Positions 1 through 5,646 of a DNA stretch of 8,732 bases are shown one piece after another. The stretch is taken from the NCBI GenBank assembly GCA_041659105.1, contig JBAZYX010000133.1:1-8732 (forward strand), given 5' to 3'. The position numbers and the translations under genes are program-made. Position 1 is the first letter of the stretch. The number at the start of each line of letters is the position of its first letter. A model generated the notes under the pieces. It saw nothing but the letters and a program-made list of their open reading frames with translations, was not told the DNA's origin and did not search any database. This stretch comes from CAIUKV01 sp041659105 (GTDB taxonomy: Bacteria > Actinomycetota > Acidimicrobiia > IMCC26256 > PALSA-555).

Positions 1-231
1 GTGCCTGCCCGAGCTCGATTCCGACAGGCCGTCGCGGGCGTCGTCGATCAGCCGGGGCAGCAGATCGGCCTGCTCGGCATCGAGCTCGGGCAGGCACTCG
101 GCCACCAGCGCGCCGAGCAGCACCGCACCGTAGGCCGGGCCGCTGGTGGGCAGGTAGGCCTCGCCGATCGCGACGCGCCGCGTCGGCATGTGCCGGCGAG
201 TGTGGCGCACCAGGAGCTCGGCGAGGACCAT
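1..231 (-). CDS. Conserved-looking hypothetical protein, N-terminal part only
   Basis: This is an uninterrupted minus-strand frame from an ATG at 231 to the window edge, giving 77 residues with the C-terminus missing. It begins MVLAELLVRHTRRHMPTRRV and continues with a segment containing YLPTSGPAYGAVLLGALVAE and then an acidic, leucine-rich stretch ending in a DDARDGL motif. AGAGGGG lies about 4 bases upstream of the ATG, a good ribosome binding site that supports this start. Codon use is typical of the neighbours (G/C in third positions). There is no signal peptide and no clear membrane segment; the GAVLLGALVAE stretch is too short and flanked by charge. I do not recognise the family and assign no function. 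It follows the purN-purH-folD operon on the same strand after a 107-base gap that holds a CRP-like inverted repeat and a strong hairpin, so it may have its own promoter. The reality of the gene is fairly secure; its role is unknown. Confidence 0.72.
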   Translation of the reverse strand, partial: MVLAELLVRHTRRHMPTRRVAIGEAYLPTSGPAYGAVLLGALVAECLPELDAEQADLLPRLIDDARDGLSESSSGRH

Positions 232-232
232 C

Positions 233-240
233 CAACCCCT
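233..240 (-). promoter_or_regulatory. Ribosome binding site of the left-edge gene
   Basis: Read on the minus strand, AGGGGTTGG directly precedes the ATG at 231, with AGAGGGG as the Shine-Dalgarno core. It decides the start of the partial gene, which has no other clear initiation signal. Confidence 0.6.
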
Positions 241-249
241 CTACGTTTC

Positions 250-280
250 CCGGGGCGGCCACCGATGCCCGCCGCCCCGG
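250..280 (-). terminator. Strong GC hairpin between operon and next gene (possible terminator or 5' UTR structure)
   Basis: Positions 250-259 (CCGGGGCGGC) and 271-280 (GCCGCCCCGG) are exact reverse complements, making a 10-bp all-GC stem with an 11-base loop. It lies between the stop of the zinc-ribbon gene (339) and the ribosome binding site of the left-edge gene (about 233-240). No T-run follows on either strand, so it is not a classic intrinsic terminator, although actinobacterial terminators often lack one. It could instead be an mRNA structure controlling access to the ribosome binding site 10 bases downstream. The inverted repeat is certain; the role is uncertain. Confidence 0.4.
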
Positions 281-283
281 TGA

Positions 284-299
284 TGTGACCCTTGTTACA
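284..299. promoter_or_regulatory. CRP/FNR-like inverted repeat (candidate operator)
   Basis: The plus strand reads TGTGA, six bases, TTACA, one mismatch from the CRP-family consensus TGTGA-N6-TCACA, to which actinobacterial CRP/GlxR regulators also bind. Its centre is about 60 bases upstream of the ATG of the left-edge minus-strand gene, a reasonable distance for a regulator of that gene. No convincing -10/-35 pair was found nearby, and a single site may be chance. Confidence 0.35.
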
Positions 300-338
300 G
301 CCGGTCGACGCGCTCCGGCGCGAGCTCCATCGGGTGGC

Positions 339-566
339 TCAGTTGGCGAGGGCGACCGCGACCAGGATGACCGCGTAGATCACCAGGAACACGGCGATCG
401 TCCACATGAGCGCCGTCCGAGAGTACGCGCCCGGGCGGGGGGCCACCCCCGCGAGGTCGAGGCCGCACTCGGGGCAGCGCGTCGTGACGTCGGCCACCGG
501 CGTGCCGCACACCGGACAGACCGCCGGCGCCGGCGGCGCGCCGCTCGGCTCGGGCTGGGCGCTCAC
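339..566 (-). CDS. Small zinc-ribbon protein with one C-terminal membrane helix
   Basis: The protein has 75 residues and starts at GTG 566-564. The start overlaps the folD stop in the 4-base GTGA arrangement, so it is probably translated by coupling; GAAGGA about 10 bases upstream, inside folD, could also serve as ribosome binding site. Residues 1-16 are Pro/Ala-rich. C17-P-V-C20 and C31-P-E-C34 form a two-knuckle treble-clef or rubredoxin-like zinc ribbon (CPVCG...CPECG), the second followed by GLDLAG. A single hydrophobic helix spans about 53-73 and the protein ends in LAN. This is the architecture of short zinc-ribbon membrane proteins of unknown function, with the ribbon probably in the cytoplasm given basic R45 and R50 just before the helix. 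It is the last gene of the purN-purH-folD run. Zinc binding is inferred from the four cysteines. No catalytic function is claimed. Confidence 0.82.
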   Translation of the reverse strand: MSAQPEPSGAPPAPAVCPVCGTPVADVTTRCPECGLDLAGVAPRPGAYSRTALMWTIAVFLVIYAVILVAVALAN

Positions 567-1429
567 GTGAGGCCAATCCTTCGCTCCGCGCACTCGACCG
601 CGTTGCGGAAGAGCATGGCGATGGTGGTGGGGCCGACGCCGCCGACCCGGGGCGTGATCCAGCCCGCCACCGCCTCGCAGGCCTCGTCGACGTCGGGGAG
701 GAGCTTGCGGCCCTCGTAGCGCACACCCCCGCCCACGACCACGACCCCGGGGGTGAGGTGCTCGGGCCGGAGGATGCCGGGCACCCCGGCCGCGGCGACG
801 ACGATGTCGGCCCGCCTGGTGTACTCCGGCCAGTCGGGCACACCGGTGTGCACCACCGTGACCGCCGCGTTCGCGGTCGGCCGCTTGGCCGACAGCAGCA
901 GGGCGAGCGGTCGCCCGAGCGTGATGCCCCGACCCAGGATCACCACGTTGCGGCCCGCGACCGGCACCTCGTAGAACGCGAGGAGCGCTTCGATCCCGGC
1001 GGGGGTGCACGAGATCGGACCCGGAGCACCGAGCGCGAGCCGACCCATGTTGAGCGGGTGCATCCCGTCGACGTCCTTGTCGGGGTCGACGGTCATCAGC
1101 GCGGCGTCGTAGTCGATGTGGGGGGGCGCCGGGTGCTGCACGAGGAAGGCGTCGACGTCGTCGGCGTCGTTCATCTCGCGGATCGCCGCCTCGACGTCGG
1201 CCTGGGTGGCGTCGTCGCCGAGGTGGATGTGGGGCGACGTCCAGCCGAGCTCCGCGGCCTTCTGCATCTTCATGCCGACGTAGCGGGCACTGGCGTCGTC
1301 GCCGCCCACGAGGATCGTGCCGAGGCCGGGCCGGTGCCCCGTGGCCACCAGGGCGTCGACGCGGGGCGCGAGGTCGGCGAACACCGCCTCGGCCACCGGG
1401 GCCCCGGGCATCATCACCGCCGCCGTCAT
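563..1429 (-). CDS. folD: Bifunctional methylenetetrahydrofolate dehydrogenase / methenyltetrahydrofolate cyclohydrolase
   Basis: FolD is cytoplasmic and oxidises 5,10-methylene-THF to methenyl-THF with NADP, then hydrolyses it to 10-formyl-THF. The 288 residues match the family's usual length of about 280-300. The folate-site motif YVGMK places Y50 and catalytic K54 as in characterised FolD proteins. Q98 is in VQHPAP, D121 in PDKDVDGMHPLN (116-127), followed by SCTPAG. The Rossmann cofactor motif is GRNVVILGRGITLGRPLALL, and the C-terminal signature is VGGVGPTT. Two departures from the textbook sequence are VQHPAP in place of VQLPLP and GRG in place of GRS at the cofactor loop. I recall both from actinobacterial FolD proteins, so they look lineage-typical, not damaging. 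The ATG at 1429 follows AAGGACGG closely and lies 13 bases after the purH stop. Its product feeds the two formyl-transfer steps encoded by purN and purH just upstream, and its stop overlaps the start of the zinc-ribbon gene. Confidence 0.96.
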   Translation of the reverse strand: MTAAVMMPGAPVAEAVFADLAPRVDALVATGHRPGLGTILVGGDDASARYVGMKMQKAAELGWTSPHIHLGDDATQADVEAAIREMNDADDVDAFLVQHPAPPHIDYDAALMTVDPDKDVDGMHPLNMGRLALGAPGPISCTPAGIEALLAFYEVPVAGRNVVILGRGITLGRPLALLLSAKRPTANAAVTVVHTGVPDWPEYTRRADIVVAAAGVPGILRPEHLTPGVVVVGGGVRYEGRKLLPDVDEACEAVAGWITPRVGGVGPTTIAMLFRNAVECAERRIGLT

Positions 1430-1442
1430 CGACCGTCCTTCA

Positions 1443-2969
1443 TCAGTGGAGGAAGTGGCGCTCGCCGGTGAACACCATGGCGAGGCCGAGCTCGTCGGCC
1501 CGTTCGATCACTGCGTCGTCGCGCATCGCACCGCCGGGTTGCACCACCACGGTCGCACCGGCCTCGGCCGCGACCTCGAGACCGTCGGGGAACGGGAAGA
1601 ACGCGTCGCTCGCGCAGGCGCCCCCGTGCGCGCGCCCGGCCGCCTTCTTCGCCGCGATCTCCCCCGACTCGACGCGGTTCTGCTGCCCGGCGCCGATGCC
1701 GTAGGCGACGCGGTCCTTCACGAGGATGATCGCGTTGGACTTCACGTGACCGCACACCCGCCACGCGAACTCGGCGTCGTCCCACTCGGCATCGGTGGGG
1801 GCGCGCTCGGTGACGACGCGCCACGTGTCGCGCTCCGCCGCGAAGTGATGCGCGGACTGCACCAGGAACCCGCCCGAGATCTGGCGGAAGTCGAGGCCCA
1901 GCGGCTCGGGAACCGGACCTTCGAGCACGCGCGTGTTCTTCCGCTTCGCGACGAGCGCGTCGACGGTGCCCGGCTCGTACCCGGGGGCGATCACGACGTC
2001 GGCCTGGGGGCCGTTCACCATGCGCTCGACCGTGGCCGCGTCGACCGGGCGGTTGAGGGCCACGATGCCGCCAAACGCGGAGCGCTCGTCGCACTCCAGC
2101 GCGCGCTGGTACGCCGTCGCGAGGTCGGCGTCGACCGCGACCCCGCACGGGTTCGCGTGCTTGATGATCGCGACGGCAGGCTCGTCGCCGAGGTCGAACG
2201 CGAGGCGCCAGGCGGCATCGGTGTCGTAGAAGTTGAGGTACGAGAGCGCGAGCCCGCTGTGCTGGCGGATCGCGTCCAACCAGCTCGTGGTGCCGCGCAG
2301 CCGGTAGCGCGCCGCCTGCTGGTGTGGGTTCTCGCCGTACCGCAGCACTTCGTCGGTGTGCTCGAGCGGGAGCACGACGTGGCGCGGGAGCTCCTCGTCG
2401 TCTTGGAGCCACTTCACCACCGCGGCGTCGTACGCGGCCGTGAGCGCGAACGCCTCGAGCGCGAGCGCACGCCGAGTGGCGTCGGTCACGGCTCCCTGCT
2501 CGCGCAGCTCGCGGAGGATGCCGTCGTATTGGTCGGGACGGGTGACGATCGCGACCCACGCGTGGTTCTTCGCCGCGGCGCGGGTCATGGCCGGGCCGCC
2601 GATGTCGATCGTCTCGATGTCGGGCGACTCGAAGAACGGGTAGAGGTTGCTCACCACCATGCTGAAGGCGGCGATCCCGTGCTCCTCCATGTCGGCGAGG
2701 TGGGAGGGCTTGCCCCGGTCGGCGAGGATCCCGCCGTGCACCTTGGGGTGCAGGCTCACGACCCGGTGGTCGAGCATCTCGGGGAAGCCCGTGATCGTGG
2801 CCAGCGGGACGACCGGCACGCCGGCCTCCTCGAGCGCCCGGGCGGTGCCGCCCGACGACACCAGCTCCCAGCCCAGCTCGTGCAGCTGCCGGGCGAAGTC
2901 GACCAGCCCGGCCTTGTCGTAGACCGAGAGCAGCGCCCGCCGTACGGTCCCGTCGTCCAACCCGCTCAC
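1443..2969 (-). CDS. purH: Bifunctional AICAR transformylase / IMP cyclohydrolase
   Basis: PurH carries out the last two steps of de novo IMP synthesis: formylation of AICAR with 10-formyl-THF, then ring closure. The protein is 508 residues (E. coli about 529). Residues 1 to about 140 are the MGS-like IMP cyclohydrolase domain, with ALLSVYDKAGLVDFARQL, SSGGTA, LHPKVHGGIL and DIGGPAMTRAAAKN. The transformylase domain follows, with RYGENPHQ (210-217), the catalytic K270-H271 in IIKHANPCGVA, SAFGGIVALN, ISGGFLVQ, HVKSNAI, GIGAGQ, ASDAFFPFPDG and QPGGAMRD, ending TGERHFLH. The start chosen is GTG 2969-2967, which overlaps the purN stop as GTGA and has GGAGG a few bases upstream. The open frame continues far upstream, but that extension is antisense or out of frame to purN and shows no PurH homology. 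GQQNRVES replaces the common GQMSRVDS; other signature residues are intact. The gene is co-transcribed between purN and folD. Confidence 0.97.
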   Translation of the reverse strand: MSGLDDGTVRRALLSVYDKAGLVDFARQLHELGWELVSSGGTARALEEAGVPVVPLATITGFPEMLDHRVVSLHPKVHGGILADRGKPSHLADMEEHGIAAFSMVVSNLYPFFESPDIETIDIGGPAMTRAAAKNHAWVAIVTRPDQYDGILRELREQGAVTDATRRALALEAFALTAAYDAAVVKWLQDDEELPRHVVLPLEHTDEVLRYGENPHQQAARYRLRGTTSWLDAIRQHSGLALSYLNFYDTDAAWRLAFDLGDEPAVAIIKHANPCGVAVDADLATAYQRALECDERSAFGGIVALNRPVDAATVERMVNGPQADVVIAPGYEPGTVDALVAKRKNTRVLEGPVPEPLGLDFRQISGGFLVQSAHHFAAERDTWRVVTERAPTDAEWDDAEFAWRVCGHVKSNAIILVKDRVAYGIGAGQQNRVESGEIAAKKAAGRAHGGACASDAFFPFPDGLEVAAEAGATVVVQPGGAMRDDAVIERADELGLAMVFTGERHFLH

Positions 2970-3550
2970 TCCTCGTCCTCCGGTCGGTTCATGAGGTCCC
3001 GCAGCACCTTCGGGTACAGCCGGCGCTCCACGTCCTTGATGCGCTCGTGGAGCGTCTCCACGGTGTCGCCCGCGAGCACCGGGACCGCTTCCTGCGCCAG
3101 GATCGGCCCCTCGTCGACCTCGAGCGTGGCCAGGTGCACCGTACAGCCGGTGACCTTCACCCCCGCCGCGAAGGCGTCCTCCACCGCGTGCCAGCCCTTG
3201 AACGCGGGGAGCAGCGCCGGGTGGGTGTTGACGATCGCGCCCGGGAAGGCGTCGTGCACCGCCTGGCCGAGGATCGTTCCGAAGCCGGCCATCGCGACCA
3301 GCGCGGTGTCGTAGCGACGCAGCACGTCGACGACCTCGGCCGTGTACGCGTCGCGGTCGAAGTCGGCCCCGAAGCTCGTGCGCGCCACGAGCTCGGCCGG
3401 GATGCCGGCGCGCTCCGCACGCTCGAGCGCGGTGCACGGGCGGTCGGCGATCACCACCGCGATCGGCAGGTCCGCGTCGAGCAGGGACTGGAGGATGGTG
3501 CCGCTGCCCGAGGCCAACACCGCCAGCCGCCGGCTCCCCTCCGCCTCCAT
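2966..3550 (-). CDS. purN: Phosphoribosylglycinamide formyltransferase (GART)
   Basis: PurN transfers a formyl group from 10-formyl-THF to GAR, the third step of purine synthesis. From the ATG at 3550 it has 194 residues, slightly below the E. coli length of 212. The N-terminal LAVLASGSGTILQSLL corresponds to the phosphate-binding SGxGSNLQ motif, with TI in place of SN. The catalytic triad is N108 and H110 (NTHPALLPAFKG) and D146 (LEVDEGPI), with GVKVTGCTVH between them and LYPKVL near the end. The start is ambiguous: GTG at 3556, two codons earlier, has better spacing to an upstream GGAG (3562-3565), while the frame stays open to GTG 3619, adding an Arg-rich stretch unlike PurN. The stop overlaps the purH GTG by four bases. 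As first gene of the operon it faces away from the membrane-protein gene at 3765. The family call is secure. Confidence 0.95.
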   Translation of the reverse strand: MEAEGSRRLAVLASGSGTILQSLLDADLPIAVVIADRPCTALERAERAGIPAELVARTSFGADFDRDAYTAEVVDVLRRYDTALVAMAGFGTILGQAVHDAFPGAIVNTHPALLPAFKGWHAVEDAFAAGVKVTGCTVHLATLEVDEGPILAQEAVPVLAGDTVETLHERIKDVERRLYPKVLRDLMNRPEDEE

Positions 3551-3764
3551 GGTCACGCTCGCTCCGTGCCGCGACACCCGGCGTCGATCGCGCGCGCCGC
3601 TCGCCGCTCCGCCACGCACCGGAACCTAGCCCATTAGCAGCACACCAGGTCGTCCGCAGGGACCGTCGCGGGATGGGGATCCTTGCATTGACCACCGATT
3701 CATGGTGGGCTTCAGGCGGAGTGCCCCCGATTCGGCAGGGCACGAAGTCGCAACGGAGGGCACG
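3551..3764. other. Divergent intergenic region between purN and the 4-TM gene
   Basis: These 214 bases must carry the promoters of the minus-strand purine operon and, reading the other way, of the plus-strand membrane-protein gene. On the minus strand a TANNNT-type -10 (TAGGTT, 3623-3628) is the best candidate, predicting a purN transcript with a 5' leader of about 65 bases; its -35 is poor. On the plus strand TTGACC at 3688-3693 resembles a -35, but no good -10 follows at the right distance. I saw no riboswitch-like structure or extended inverted repeat. No purine-repressor site was recognised. Confidence 0.35.
3755..3760 (+). promoter_or_regulatory. Ribosome binding site that selects a TTG start
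   Basis: GGAGGG is followed by four bases and TTG at 3765. The only upstream ATG in frame (3702) has no Shine-Dalgarno-like sequence, so this site favours the TTG start for the 4-TM protein. Confidence 0.6.
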
Positions 3765-4250
3765 TTGGATCTCAAGAAACTCACTCCCGGAGAGATGGCG
3801 GTCGGGGTTTCCGGCGTACTGCTGCTGATCTTCAGCTTCTTCAACTGGTACAGCGTCGACTTCAAGATCGCGGGCCAGACCATCGCGTCGGCCAGCGAGA
3901 ACGGCTGGGGCAAGCCCGACGCCTTCCTGTCGATCCTGGCGATCATCTTCGGTGTCGTCATGGCCGGTCATGTCATCGTCGACAAGCTCGCCGGCGTCGA
4001 GATGCCGGAGCGGCTCGGCAGCATCGGCTGGGGCGTCTTCTACCTGGCCGGGGGCGTGCTCGCCTTCGTGTTCTTGCTGATCAAGTTCCTCGGCAACACC
4101 GACTACGTGCAGATCTGGTTCTACCTGGCCATCCTCTGCACGCTCGGCCTGGCGGTCGGGGGCTTCCTCACCGCCAAGGAGCGCGGCGACCTCGCGGCGC
4201 TGCAGAACCGGGGCGGGGCTTCGGGCGGGAGCACGCCGCCGGCCGCGTAG
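3765..4250 (+). CDS. Four-helix integral membrane protein of unknown function
   Basis: From the TTG start the protein has 161 residues. It opens with MDLKKLTPGEMAVG and then has predicted membrane helices at about 11-28, 53-73, 87-107 and 117-137, and ends in a Gly/Ser/Pro-rich cytoplasmic tail (from about 148). The first helix ends in the aromatic cluster FFNWY. The loop between helices 1 and 2 (30-52) contains polar residues and GWGKPDAF. No catalytic motif was found. A longer form from ATG 3702 would add 21 polar residues with no ribosome binding site and no signal-peptide character, so the TTG is preferred. It is transcribed away from purN and followed by a perfect hairpin at 4277-4304, so it may be a single-gene unit or the first gene of a pair with the 10-TM gene. 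I do not recognise it beyond the general style of small actinobacterial four-helix membrane proteins. Confidence 0.82.
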   Translation: MDLKKLTPGEMAVGVSGVLLLIFSFFNWYSVDFKIAGQTIASASENGWGKPDAFLSILAIIFGVVMAGHVIVDKLAGVEMPERLGSIGWGVFYLAGGVLAFVFLLIKFLGNTDYVQIWFYLAILCTLGLAVGGFLTAKERGDLAALQNRGGASGGSTPPAA

Positions 4251-4276
4251 AGGCAGCACCGCACCTCGAATTCCTC

Positions 4277-4304
4277 GCGACCCCCGCCTGCGGGCGGGGG
4301 TCGC
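4277..4304 (+). terminator. Perfect 12-bp hairpin, likely terminator
   Basis: Positions 4277-4288 (GCGACCCCCGCC) and 4293-4304 (GGCGGGGGTCGC) are exact complements around a 4-base TGCG loop. It lies 26 bases after the stop of the 4-TM gene and 31 bases before the next start. The run afterwards is CGCGTT, not a T-tract, as is common in high-G+C actinobacteria. It probably ends or attenuates the first transcript, so the 10-TM gene may depend on read-through or its own promoter. Confidence 0.7.
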
Positions 4305-4335
4305 CGCGTTCCGGACCGAGCAGGGGGACCGACCG

Positions 4336-5643
4336 ATGACGGACACCACCACGTTGGCGACGACCGACGACCTCGCCAAGGCGGCCCCGTTCCGCTGGCG
4401 GCTCGCCAACCGGCCCGACGTGCGCTTCGGCCACGCGGCCGGCGGCGTGGCCGGGATCCTCGCCGCGGCCGCCATCGTGGGCTTCGTCGTGGAGGTGACC
4501 GACGACGACGCCACGCTGCCCGGCGTCGGCTTCAACCTGCTCCTCATCGCGGTCGCCCTCGCGGCCGGCTTCTTCCTGCGAGGTCCCGTCCGCTCGGCCG
4601 GCGTCGCGGCGATCGCGATCGCGATCCCCCAGGTGTGGCTCTTCGCGATCGCGGGCGACGGCAACGCGGTCGAACGCGGCGACTACCGGATCATCCTCCT
4701 GCTGAGCGTCGCGGCCTACCTGCTCTTCTACCTGCTCACCTGGACCCGCGGTCGTGCCCTCCTGCTCGGGTTGGCCCTGCTCTTCGGCGCGAGCTGGATC
4801 GTGTTCGAGGTGACGAGCCAGAACGCACCGTTCGCGGTCCAGGTCGCCGGTGAGGCGCAGTCCGGCCGCGCCGACAACCCGGCCGCCGTCCTCGGCGGTC
4901 GGGACGACAAGACCACCGAGACCGCGATCGCCGACCTCGTGATCGCGGTCGGCCTGCTCGGCGCGGGGGTGGTGCTCGACCGGCGCCGGCGCGCCGGGGC
5001 CGCCACGCCGTGCCTGCTGGTGGGCGGGTTCTACGGGGTGAGTGCCGCCCTCACGTTCGGCCTCGACGCCAACAACGTCTACGCGACCGGCGCGTTCGTC
5101 GCCGTGGCCGGGCTCGTGATCGGCCTGGCCGGGAGCCTGGGCCGGCGGCGGGGCACCTCGTGGATCGGCTCGATCGTGCTCCTCGGGGGTGTGGTCGCCG
5201 TGGTCGCCAAGGGCACCGGCGACGCCGCCAGCGGGAGCAACAACGCGGGGGTGTTCGGCGGGTTCGCGCTCGCGGGCGCGGCCGTGCTGCTGGCGGCCGG
5301 GATCATGGTGGCGCGCGCGCTGAGCGAGCCCGTCGACGGCGGCGAGCCGTTCACCCCGAAGCCGCCGAAGCCGGCACCCGAGCCCGTTCCCGAGCCGGTC
5401 ACCGTCGGGGCACCCGGCGACGCCGCGTCGGACACGACCGCGGCCGAGCCCGCGGCGCCGATCACCTGGGCGCCGCCGTCGGCCCCGCCCGAATCCGCCC
5501 CGTCCGAATCCGCCGCGGCTCCCGAGCCACCCCCGGCCCCGGCCGCCGCCGCGCCCCCCGAGCCGGTGGACGCGGCACCGGTGGCGGAAGAACCCACGAC
5601 TGCGCCCGGCGACGACGAGACACCGCCCGCGCCGGCGGAGTAG
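4336..5643 (+). CDS. Ten-helix membrane protein with Pro/Ala-rich C-terminal tail, function unknown
   Basis: The protein has 435 residues from an ATG preceded by GGGGGA eight bases upstream. The N-terminus (1-32) is polar and cytoplasmic in character. About ten hydrophobic helices follow at roughly 33-53, 63-82, 87-107, 117-136, 140-158, 197-215, 224-243, 249-267, 275-292 and 305-326. Between helices 5 and 6 lies a 38-residue polar loop (159-196) with GGRDDKTTE, and a basic RRRR cluster follows helix 6. Residues 333-435 are a disordered tail, first PKPPKPAPEPVPEPV and then an acidic Pro/Ala/Glu-rich stretch with a lone tryptophan, W378, in TWAPPS. No transporter or enzyme motif was recognised. 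The gene converges with the DUF4190 gene, the stops being 3 bases apart, and the two proteins share Trp-Ala-Pro motifs in their tails. A role as membrane scaffold or sensor would be speculation. Confidence 0.82.
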   Translation: MTDTTTLATTDDLAKAAPFRWRLANRPDVRFGHAAGGVAGILAAAAIVGFVVEVTDDDATLPGVGFNLLLIAVALAAGFFLRGPVRSAGVAAIAIAIPQVWLFAIAGDGNAVERGDYRIILLLSVAAYLLFYLLTWTRGRALLLGLALLFGASWIVFEVTSQNAPFAVQVAGEAQSGRADNPAAVLGGRDDKTTETAIADLVIAVGLLGAGVVLDRRRRAGAATPCLLVGGFYGVSAALTFGLDANNVYATGAFVAVAGLVIGLAGSLGRRRGTSWIGSIVLLGGVVAVVAKGTGDAASGSNNAGVFGGFALAGAAVLLAAGIMVARALSEPVDGGEPFTPKPPKPAPEPVPEPVTVGAPGDAASDTTAAEPAAPITWAPPSAPPESAPSESAAAPEPPPAPAAAAPPEPVDAAPVAEEPTTAPGDDETPPAPAE

Positions 5644-5646
5644 CCG

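Noticed and set aside
1..288. Plus-strand open frame at the left edge
   Set aside because: It is the antisense of the minus-strand partial gene, which has a better ribosome binding site and more protein-like composition.
1317..3314. Very long plus-strand open frame (665 codons) opposite purH and purN
   Set aside because: It is antisense to two certain genes, has an Arg/Val/Gly/His-heavy composition typical of shadow frames in high-G+C DNA, and shows no domain or ribosome binding site.
2970..4664. Upstream extension of the purH frame to about 1073 codons
   Set aside because: The extra part runs out of frame through purN and antisense through the 4-TM gene, with no PurH homology. The GTG at 2969 with GGAGG and the GTGA overlap is a clear start.
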